The notes below the pieces were generated by a model. It was not told where the DNA came from and did not search any database. It saw nothing but the letters and a program-made list of their open reading frames with translations. The position numbers and the translations under genes were made by a program. Shown in pieces: positions 1 to 11,000 of a stretch of DNA of 64,000 bases. How positions within the stretch are numbered: position 1 is the first letter of the stretch; the number at the start of each line of letters is the position of its first letter. This DNA comes from Leuctra nigra (taxonomy: Eukaryota > Arthropoda > Insecta > Plecoptera > Leuctridae). Location of the stretch: NCBI GenBank assembly GCA_934045905.1, contig OW203766.1:22562309-22626308 (forward strand). Reading direction: 5' to 3'.

Positions 1-1000
1 CAGTGCTGAATTTTTAGATTTCTTCTATTTTTTTATAGTTGAAGAGACTTGGCTGGTATTTTTACACGGAGTGTTTTTTATGGGGATATCACTAATTTTT
101 TTAGTTTATTTACACAACTTGTAACACATATCGGAGCAACAATGACTAATTCCTTTAAAAAAATTAAGCCATTTCCGAATTGGTTACTAAGAAAAATTGT
201 GTTTGATGCTAAATATAAGTTTAAATTGATATACCATGAAGAATTGCGAAAGCATCGTTCCAATCGGTCCAGCCGTTTTCGAGTTATGGCGTCTCTACCT
301 GTTTTCAAAATGGCGGCTGAAATTACTGCCACCTAGAATTTTATTCTATAAATGTTTTGTAATATTATAAGCCTTCTGAATAATGTAGTTATTGTAGTAA
401 GAGGTGATTAATGTCTAATTCCTTATTTTTATGACGTCATTTCCGGTTTCGGTGAAAGTATATTTTCTACTTTAACTTTTGTTATTCCATATAGATGACC
501 GTCTGAATCATTTGGCACTAGATTCATTCCGATCGGTCAAGCAGTTTTTGAGATATGACGTCACTTCCGGTTTCAAAATGGCGGCTTCCAAGTGGTTTTA
601 TAAAAAGGCACCTCAGACGCCAAAAGTGCACATGTGGTGAAAATTTCAGATCGATCGGCTCAGCCGTTTAGGCTGTGGCGGTGATTGCGGTGTTTCCTGA
701 TTATCATTATCATCAAAGTGGTGTAATTTCACTGTTTTCACGGCCCTCTAGCACGCAAATGACATAGCCTATTGTTACCAAATTTGGTATATGTTGTCAG
801 GTGGGCCATAGCTCGAAAATAAGATATTTCGCAACAATGTGAGATTTCCCAATGTTGAGATCCAGTTGGCCGAAAATGCCATGTTGTTGCTTACAGTAAA
901 AGTGTTTGGTCTGCTCCTCATTTTATTATGCATTTACGGTATGTTGAGTGAGTGTGAGTGTACAGTACGACTTGGCTGGGTGGAGCGACCGCTCCACTAG
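1..1000 (+). mobile_element. Non-coding repeat element copy A (5' part cut by window edge)
   Basis: The first ~110 bases match the right arm of the palindromes in copies B (9978-11831) and C (19263-21599). Internal units follow with GACGTCA cores at 433 and 557, each followed by TTCCGG; the second adds AAAATGGCGGC. Next comes a conserved block (about 640-920) and a 3' end made of GACTTGGCTGG (969-979), a hairpin GGAGCG-AC-CGCTCC (981-996 with flanking T/A) and CTAG (997-1000). No coding capacity is visible. The 3' hairpin plus CTAG, and the inverted copy of GACTTGGCTGG in the 5' arms of B and C, resemble Helitron/Helentron-derived non-autonomous elements. That class assignment is inference. 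Confidence 0.7.
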
Positions 1001-1230
1001 ATTTATGCGCGTCGAATTCGTAAAATATAATTTTCATGTACCTGGGCAAATTTTCTTTTCCACTTAAAATGACCCTACATGAAAACTTATTTTCACATCA
1101 ACTGGTAAGATAGGCGATCGATCCACTTCATTCCTGTAAAAAAAACAATTTTTGTTTTTACAAATTGTTTTAAATTGTTTTAAACATTTTTCGTTTTTAC
1201 AGTGGCTGCGTTTGAACAAATTTTAAGTTA

Positions 1231-1388
1231 AAGCAATTCAAAGTTTTGGGATATTTCGTCATGTTTTTTATAAAAATTTGACAAGTTTTTGTCCTGAAGA
1301 AGATTTTGATATTAAAATCGAAACTGTTGACAGAAATAGATAATTTTATAAAAAACATGACGAAATATCCCAAAACTTTGAATTGCTT
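1231..1388. repeat. Near-perfect inverted repeat, MITE-like
   Basis: The arms 1231-1278 and 1342-1388 are reverse complements except for a one-base indel in an A run, and enclose a 63-bp spacer. Both outer ends begin AAGCAATTC. TTAA-like bases flank both ends but do not give a clean duplication, so the class is undetermined. A folded transcript would form a long perfect stem. Confidence 0.7.
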
Positions 1389-3764
1389 AATAATATTAGT
1401 CATGAATCTTTAAAAACATGTTTAATTTTTAAGTTGTCAAAAGTGCAATGTAACTCAATTGAAGGTGTGCTATTTGAAGGCATGTAAACCCCCTTATTTA
1501 CTCTTTGTCATTAAGTGGAGGAATGGAGCCTTCTTGTGTCCCATTCTCTATTGGTAAAGATATAGTACACTATTTACAACACTGTTATCATGAAATGTAT
1601 GAATTCCAGTTTCCTTCGCATATCAAGAAAGGAGCAACACAAACCTTCACTTTTATGAGTTTTCTCACCTTCTGATTTTTCTTTTCTGCCGTAAACGTTG
1701 AAGAGCTGCATGACCTTGAATGTAGAGAAGCTCCTGAGCTCTTGTGTGTGAGTTACTGCCCTGCGTGATCGAAAGCAAAAGAATTCGCAATAAACTGCAT
1801 AATCGGTGATATTTTATGCTCATCTTATATAATTTAAAATTTATTGTTATCAATTGGATGTAAGGAATAAGAGAATCAAATTATCGACAAGTCAGGGATG
1901 TACAAATTATAAATTTGTGTAATATTACGTAACTAGAATTAAATACTTATTTTTTCTCGTTCAACAAGAGACTTTTGGGCTTTTGTGTTCTCTTTACAAG
2001 CAAAAAAGCATATCTCTGAAAAATACTAAAATTGAACATTCTTTGTATCAAGTAATTTAATGAAAAATCAAATGAGGAGTTGTAACAAAAAAATAGCATT
2101 TAATTTCTATTTACAATAATTGTGTATATTCAGTTAATCATTTCCTAGTAGTATTTTTATCTTCAGTTTGTTTAAATGCAATTAACTGCAAGAGGGAAAT
2201 AACTTGCAGTGAAGATATTTATTACAGAAACCTAAGACGAATCTAAAGAAGATGATCTTAAAATATGATATGCTGGCTCTCAAACAGCAATTAGCTTTAA
2301 ACAAACACTTTGGATGTACTCCATCGTTTTCAATAATTCATTAAACATCGATAATGTACGGATCAACGGTTATGATGCATAATTTACTACGATTTTTATA
2401 AAATGATTTTACAATAGTTGAACATGATCGTTGGAAGGTTGGTCAACCACGAAGTATGTAATGTGTGTCTTACGCAGATGTTCTCGTATGCAAATTTTAA
2501 TAATGTACGATACATAGAATCTTTTCGAACAGGATAAATTAACAATAAATCGGTTGGCGTGCTGTAGTCATGCAGTGCAGCGAACACACAAGTTCAACTT
2601 GCAGAGTAAAAATCAATTATGACGGATGGAAGATACAGAAGAAATCAGGTTCTGAATTCTGAAACTCATTCAGAATCTTGTGGATATAGAACTGGAGTGT
2701 AAACTGTCCTTAGCGATGGTTTTATAAATAATTTCATTGTGGTCATGTTATAGTTCGTTAATAACTAGTGGATCTAGGTATGGCTTAAAAAATTCCACAT
2801 TCATTTTCCCGATAGACTGGCAAATACATGTAAGTAAATGGTCCATGCTGATTGCTGACATAATGTCAAAAGATACAAGTTGTGCCACGGGTATGTATAT
2901 TTATGCATAATAAATATACAAAATTATTTAAAATTATTGGTAACATTGATGGTCTTGCAACAACGAAAATTTTGGAAAATCACAAAAATTATACAAACTT
3001 ATGACATTCACAAAATGATTGAGTTTGTATGATGTGACTAAACATAACTATGAATTAAGTCATAAAGTGAACCCTCCAATAATATATTTCGTCTGTACAT
3101 TCAACTCAATGTCATGATAAATTTATCAGGATATTTTCACGATTATTGTGATTCCAATGGTTGACTTTATAATACTAAGATACTGGAATATCATCCTTAT
3201 ATGGAACGTAAGGATAACGTATTTATCAGGACATATTGCATTGACTGTCCTCCTGATTGTTATTAATGTTATTTGTTGAACGCCTCTTCGTACAGAACAA
3301 AATGTATTCATGCTCACAAAATGACAATAACCATACAATCACATTAGTTCCTATATACAGCGAATGCTAAGTAATGAAAATAAATACAAATACATTCATG
3401 TACAGGTACTTCTGACACGTCTTTTTAAATCCTTATTGCAATGGTCTTATCTTATACATAAAACAATAAAAGCAAAACTCGAAATTGCAACCCACACCCT
3501 CTCTTTTATGGCATCAACTTGAGTTTTACAATTCCTGAAATTGCTTGAAGCTAATGAATGCTAATTCAAGAAGACGCATAAAGTGCTGCTAGAGATCTGA
3601 GAAGAAATAGACGCCATCTTGAATCATTGAGAGGGCTAATGACTCTCCAGTGAATGACTGGATGATACGAATGCAAGGTTAAGATGGAGATGAAACTAGA
3701 TGTCATGGGTTGCGTATGGAAACGCAGGGGGTAATGAGTAGTCTTGTAGTGATGTATTGGTACA

Positions 3765-4082
3765 GGAGGCCAAGTCTTGAAACTTACGCTTTCAGGACGC
3801 AAACGCTCTCGGACGTCATAAAGTCCCATTTACTTTAAGAGTGATCGACATTGAAACATAAAGTCAAGGTACTTATTTGATTGGCATCCAGCAATCTATT
3901 GGAAACAATTTATTAACATTATAATTATTATTACAGATATTATACAGTCATAAAACCTTATTCAAAATTAAGCTAAACAGTTAAAGGTAGATTTCAAGGT
4001 CGTCATTCTTACAGTAAATGGGACTTTATGACGTCCGAAAGCGTTTGCGTCCTGAAAGCGTAAGTTTCAAGACTTGGCCTCC
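3765..4082. repeat. Inverted-repeat element with ~74-bp arms
   Basis: Arm 3765-3838 (beginning GGAGGCCAAGTCTTG) recurs in reverse complement at about 4008-4082, with few mismatches. The ~170-bp middle has no coding content. It is probably a MITE-like non-autonomous DNA element. I could not identify a target-site duplication. Confidence 0.65.
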
Positions 4083-7000
4083 AGGTTGCGTTCTTGGCGG
4101 TTTAGAAATGAATTGAAAACTTGCGAAGAGAAGACATCTTGAGAATATGATAACGTTTCCATTGATATCGTTTGATTGAAATTATATTCACATTGTCATT
4201 ATGTCTTGTTATCAAATTACGTAAGCAGAAGCAACCTCATGATTTAACTAAATAGAGCGTTTTACTTTTTTAGTGATGTTCAGTCTTTTTCGAAGTCATG
4301 TTTTGTTTTATTGTACATTTGTTATTTATAGTTTTCTCGGTGAGTTTATTTTTACTAAACATTGAAAAAAGTGAATTCACTATATTTTTTTAGTTGTTCA
4401 TCTCTCGGCAAAGTAAAAATTTTTTTTTTTTAGATGTAATTCCACTGTAAACTTTGAAACTGAACTTATTTTGATGTACTTCGCCGTAAAATACTTATTC
4501 CGAGTTTCTTTGACCATCCATTAAAAAGAATTTTACCCAGGTCTTCAGTGATTTACAATCCAGGATGTAATTTTGTTTGCGTGTGGGCCCACTTGGTCAG
4601 ATATTTGATATAAAACAGTGTCTCCACTCAGACGCCCGACGACAAGTTCAGGAATTAGAGGAGCGCCATTTCGCGAAGACTCACAAAACTGTGTCCAATT
4701 CCAGCAGATATTCTTACATCGATTAGACAAGCCAACGTTCACAAAATACGACCAATGTTAGGAGAAAAAGAATCGAAAAAAGAACATGTAAATTTTTGCC
4801 TGTCGGCTGTTTTCAATTCAAATATTCACTGAAGAAACAAGTCGGAAGAGAATCGTGTGCTTATCGAAAATGTCCACTCACATTCTTGTTTTCGTTCGAT
4901 TTTAGTCGTATCTTGACTCACCGCCCTCTGCCATGTCTATAGTTTTGCCTGATCCTTTCCAAGAAATATGTGAAATATTCGAAAAATGGAATAAAATTCA
5001 AATTCGAGACAGTGACGCAATGAGTGTCACTGTCATCTATCGATCGATAGTGTTGGAACTGTCAGACCTTTCAAGATAACACTATTTGAAAAATGGAATG
5101 ACATTCAAATGTAACATCTGAAGACAGCTTCATACCTATACTAGTAACTTTTATTTTTAAACCGAGCTTAAAATTAAAAAAAAAATCACATGAGCACATC
5201 TATACCCGTGAGGCCCAAGTTAATAGTTTATTCCCTCCCATCCCAAAAGACCTTCTACACAATTGTAACTTTGACCTTATCAGATATTTATAATTTATGT
5301 TTGCACGGGATAATTGAGAATATAGAAAAAGTAACATCCATGACAGGTGTAAAAATGTATCACCGCGATATTCCTGGTATTGACATGTAAATTAGGTCCT
5401 GAGGGTGAATGAGGGCACGTTGATGAAAACAACACCCCACGCAATTTATACGATGTGTCCTTGACAGCAAGAGGCAAATTTAAAAAGAAATATTGTTATA
5501 TAATGCAATAATACATTAAGAATATTATCTTGATAAGCGAACAAGATGCTCAGGTGTCAAGTAATTATGTGGCTTAAGTTCCAAAAGCTTTTTATTAAAG
5601 AACATTTTGAATGTAATTAATGGTGTTGTAATTCGTACGGAATTTACTCAAATTCGTTTTCAATTCTAATTAATTATAAGTTGAAACTTTAAACTGGTTC
5701 CAGATCAGGTATTTTGCAGATGGCACCAAACGGTATTCTAATCAGTTCATCCTTTTTCCCTTTGATTACGAAATTAATTAGCAACCTCCATTAGGGATCC
5801 AAAAACAGTGTCAACTTAAAAAAACTACTACATAAATTTCAATCAATTTATGTTCATTCTTGGAAATAATGAGAAATCAAACATGGACTGGTATACAGAG
5901 TTAGTTTAGTTTACGACAGATCATGAAAAAGGGTTATGGGAGGATTTTTGCAGTTTTGGAAGTTTTAAGCATTTTGTGTGATCTGTACACGGAATAATTT
6001 ATGGTCCATCGCAATAAAATATGTCTGTAATATTTTTATAAATTGTATTTTTATTCATCTTTAGTATAGATTTGTTAATAAAATGTTATAGAGAAGAGGC
6101 AAATTTTAGGGACACTTTCAATTGCACAGCCTACAATGGAGCGCAAACTAGAATGAAACTCTTTACATCTCAAGGTGTTTGGAAAATCTAAAATGCAAAC
6201 TTTGTGGGTAAACATTTTAAAACAGCGTGAGATCTCTGTGTCACATACAACTCGAGGCAACGTCCTTAATGTTCAACACTTGAAACTAATTAGTTCCATT
6301 ATATAATCTAAATATCATTTAAATCACCCTAGAATAATGCAAATAGCGATGTATTTATACCTCTTCCCTTTTTCTTTACATATGTTCAGTTAGGTAATTT
6401 GCTTTGTATCAAAGCATCCGCCAAAGAATCTGGAGAAAACAATTACACAAACTAAATTAGATAAAACAAGCATGCATTTACAAGGTGTTTCCTCTCAGTC
6501 AAATATTACGTCATTGTTTGCATTTACCTAGTGAACCACATGTGATGAATGGGCGATGTTGATTGTTGAAAACAAACAATTGCTTGCCCTGGGCTACGAA
6601 CATTATATTGAAATAGATCTTCTAAATATTATTTTTAATTGGATGTCATGTAACCTATTCGTCTTTATCACACAATTCAAATAGGTTATCTGATACGAAT
6701 AATAAATAAGACTGAAATGAGATTCGCATATTGATGAAAATCAAGTTTAAACTCACCTGAATAACCCGTGCATCTTTTCTTAGAAATCGCAATTATTTTT
6801 AATACTTTCCTGCTTCGATAATTCAGCTAACCGCAAACACGCAAAACGGAAACCTGATTTAATTATTTGACCATAAAAAGTTTTTCTAGATTTTTATTGG
6901 AATTTGTCAATGATGAGTCACATTGATCGAGATCTTCTGGGTGTATTAATTTAGATGTTGAAGTTTGAAGTGCATGTATTGCAAGGTTCGCCATCGCCAG

Positions 7001-7898
7001 GAGGAATGTTGGAGAGACTTGTTTATGCAATTTTCGAAAACCAAAGGAGGAGTCAAACGTTTTATAGACGATGGCAAAAGAGTTCATTCGTGCAAGACAC
7101 CTCTTTTGGATACAAGTTCAGTCAACCCCCAGCCCAGAGAGTAACTTCAGTTACCAAATTAAGATTTCTTCGAACGGATGTGATAATATGTATACATAGC
7201 CGTTGGATTCCATTTTTCAAATTCAATTTTCAATGTTAAATAGAATTGATCTATTCCACCCCGTTTCCACTTTTAGTAATACAAGGAATTGGAAGTTTTA
7301 TCGATTGCAATTCTTGCAAAATTGTATTAATCTTAAAATAATTAATTATATTATTTTTATTTTAATGTATCATAACTTTAATTTACTTATCAATAGATTG
7401 ATTCTAATTTTTACCAAACAAACAAATTGTTCATGTGTAAATTAAGTTAGAATTATAGTAGAAGATTGTTCCCAAGACATCTTGAAATGTGTAAACTTAA
7501 TGGTTACAAGAAGTAACTCGATATCTTCTTCAACAACTTAATTTCACAAGTCATGGCTCTTCTGCTCTTGTTTCCAAGATTATCTCACTTTGAGTGGGTG
7601 CGTACATAAAACCTCGAGTACCTCCCATTTTTTCAACATTAGAACACCATCAATTCAAAATGGGAGGAGCATCACTGTTCTTAGTACTTGCCAAAGTATA
7701 TCCTATTTAGGATTTCTGGACTGTGTGGTCAAGACTATATGAAAAAGACTGCGTAGGTTTCAGAGAGCTAGGGAGGACAATACCCTTAAAAAACTTGTGC
7801 AGGATTCATTTCGTTTTCATTTCCCCTCAATGTTGTTAAACTCTTTTTTGATCTGAGATGCGACGGTGGTGGGGGTAGGTCGGGGTCTTTGCACATGG

Positions 7899-7906
7899 TA
7901 TATAAA
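7899..7906 (+). promoter_or_regulatory. Candidate TATA box of the upstream chitin-binding-domain gene
   Basis: TATATAAA lies about 60 bases before the initiator ATG at 7966, in a locally GC-richer stretch. A start site near 7930 would give the usual 25-30 base spacing, but no clear TCAGT initiator is visible there. Confidence 0.5.
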
Positions 7907-7965
7907 TGCGTCCATGACATTGGCCATAAGTACCTTATAAGTTGGCAAACTGAGAGTTGCTAGTG

Positions 7966-8056
7966 ATGGCGTCGTTAATCGTCATTTTGAGCGTCGTTTT
8001 GGCGTCGTTGCAGCTCATAGGAGCGGCGCATTATCCACGGCAAAGGGGAAAACAAG
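7966..8056 (+). CDS. Exon 1: signal peptide
   Basis: Starts at ATG 7966 and encodes 30 residues, MASLIVILSVVL through RQRGKQ, plus one base. It ends at CAAG|GTAGAT, phase 1. The hydrophobic core and small-residue cleavage region are typical of a secreted protein. The start is supported by the signal peptide and the TATA box upstream. Confidence 0.8.
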
Positions 8057-11000
8057 GTAGATAAAAACAGATTTCAATTGATTGATTTTGTGTGTTTACT
8101 GAAATTGTATAAATCAAATGAAATTCAAAGCCAAATGTTTACCATAAAATTTAATACAATATATCTGCTAGTCACAATAGATAATTGAACATTATTCTAA
8201 GTTCAGCCTAAGAAATAAATGGAATACGTAAATATAGAAAAATCAGTTGCTCGAAAAGAATTTTAATTTATAACCTGGCACCTCCACTAGATAAATATCT
8301 CAATACTAAATGAGATGCAATAACAACTAAAGATGAGTGGCCAAATACTGTTACGTAAATTCCTTCCATCATAATTCCGCAACATAAAGACACTGATATT
8401 CATTCAATAACAGTAACAAGTTTAACACCTGGAACTTCGTAATCGTAATATCAAAGTAATTTTTAATAACTTGAAGAGGAACTTTAACTGTAATTAATAA
8501 CTCACATTACCTTATTCTTCTTCAACAACATCAATAAAGTTTAAAACATTGCACCAAGTTTGAAAGTTTTAATGGGGGTCTGAGGGGAGGCCCCCCAGCA
8601 GCATAGACCAGGGAAACTGTAGAGGGTTTTAACTGAATTTAAAGAGAAGGATCAACATTTTCTCCACCATTTTGGGAGTGACTTGTTGATGCTGTTGAAG
8701 AGAATTAATTGCTCCTAGTGCATCGTTGCTACTTTTAAAATTGATCTAAATGATCTGTCATATTTGGCTAAATTCAATTTTTTTAAAGTGCTCATAACTT
8801 CTAAAAGATTAAATTTGTAAAAAAGGTGATCAACGATGCACAAAAAAGTAAATCTTTTAAGGAGATCCATACAATGGCTGCTTAGGGAAATCCTTTAGAG
8901 AAACATTTTGATGCTTTTTGTACATAGCACGGTTTAAAGCCATGCTCTTTGTTTTAAAAAAATACAAAAATAAATCTTTACTTTTGTTAGCAGAGATGTA
9001 TTTTCATACATATACAGAAAAGGAAAAGCTGACACATACAAAAACGCCACATGACGCTAAAACAAATCCAGAGTTGAGACAAAGTATACTCCTTTTCCTA
9101 ACAAAATTGGCTTTCCAAACTTAAAAATACTCTCAAATTTGATGTATTTTTTTTATGTATGTTCCGTAATTTCTTTCTTCATGGAATTCCATTAGGGGAT
9201 GGGGCAAACCCAATTGTTATCCTCCCCCCCCCCCCCCCCCCCCCTTGTGGACGGCCATGGTCCACATTGACCCCAAACAATTGTTACACATCTCTCTTAC
9301 CAGGCGCCTACGAAGAGCTTTACCAATTGTTATCTACGCAATAAATATAGATGTTATTGACGCATCCTGAAGCTAAGGACCTCAAGTTGATATCTTGCCA
9401 GGATTTCAGGATGCATCTCGAAGACAATAATAAATCCGCTCTTGGAAATGTAGGTAATAAAAGATCCATTTTATTGCCGCTCGCAAAGGAAAAAATATTC
9501 TCCTATAAAGTTTTGTAAGTGAAGCCATACATAGATATCGCATTATAGATGCACCTTACATCTATACTCTCCCATTTACATGCAAGAAGCAACTGACGTT
9601 TATTTGAAAATGTGTCTTTTGTAGAAATTTACAGATTATTCAAATGTCATTTTGCATTCTCGTCAAACAGGTTGGGTCATTAGCATGCGTCAGAGCGTGA
9701 CGCATTGATTTATTCAAATCAGATGGAATTATAATGAAATTGTGAACGCAATTAAATTCAATCAATATACTTTGGGGTTTAGTTTGTAAAACTATCATAT
9801 GTGGGAAAATTAATGCAATTGAGTTACCGAATCATGATTTGGTGCTAAGTTGATTTTTATTGGTTGACATTATTCTGATTATTCTTTTTAATTATTTTAT
9901 TTTATTTATTTTGTTTTATTTAATTTTTATTTATGTGTTGTATATGTTTTATTTTGTTTGAATGTTAATGTAAATATGATCCCCATAAAAAACACTTCGT
10001 GTAAAAATACCAGCCAAGTCTCTTCAACTAAAAAAAAATATGAAATCTAAAAATTCTGCACTGAAAAGTAGTGATATCAAAAAATTAGCCAAGTCAAAAC
10101 TTTATTTGAAAATCAAAAAATACTTGGCGCATCGTGTACTTAAATAGCTTGGAAGTATAAGCCAATTATAAATTATACATGAAATATATATATACATAGT
10201 ATACCTATAATGCCCTAAAAAAAACGATGCGCCAAGTATTTTTTGATTTTCAATTAAAGTTTTGACTTGGCAAATTTTTTGATATCACTACTTTTCAGTG
10301 CAGAATTTTTAGATTTCATATTTTTTTTTAGTTGAAGAGACTTGGCTGGTATTTTTACACGAAGTGTTTTTATGGGGATATCACTCCTTTTTTTAGTTTA
10401 TTCTAACAACTTGTGACACATATGAAATGAACAATTACTAAATTCTTTTAAAAAATCATCACCCTTTACAATTTCGTTACCACTAATGAATAGCAGCGTA
10501 TGGTCCTAAATAATTGCTTTAAATGATCTTTCACGAAGAATAGCAAAGGTTTCATTCCAATCAGTCAACCCAGTTCCGAGATATGGAAACACTTCGGTTT
10601 TCAAAATGGCTGCTGAACTTTCTGCAATGCCACATAGAATTTATTTCTATAAATTATGTGTATCATTTTAAGCTTTCTGAATATGTATTTATTGTATAGG
10701 AGGGAATTATAATAATTTATACATTTGAATGACGTCATTTCCGGTCTCATAAATAGGAAAATTCTATTTGTACTGTTCATATTCCATAGAGATGGCCATC
10801 CGAATCGTTTGGCGCTAGTTTCATACCGATTTGTCTACCAGTTTTTGAGATATGACGTTACTTCCGGTTTAAAAATGGCGGCTGAAATCTCTGACCCCTT
10901 GAAGTATATTTGAAACATGATTATAATTTTATAAGCTGTCTCAAATAGTATATTTATTGCATCAAAATAAAAATTTGTGAGATTATTAAAATGTGTGACG

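Larger units (their letters stand above)
1001..7890. other. Intergenic stretch, no gene recognised
   Basis: AT-rich DNA. Apart from the two inverted-repeat elements listed separately (1231-1388 and 3765-4082), I see no conserved protein, RNA gene or convincing exon. The longest open stretches are under 100 codons and match no family I recognise. Confidence 0.6.

Noticed and set aside
1..1000. Copies A, B and C as LTR retrotransposons or viral remnants
   Set aside because: No LTR pair, no pol or gag-like frames, and the ends are palindrome and hairpin structures.
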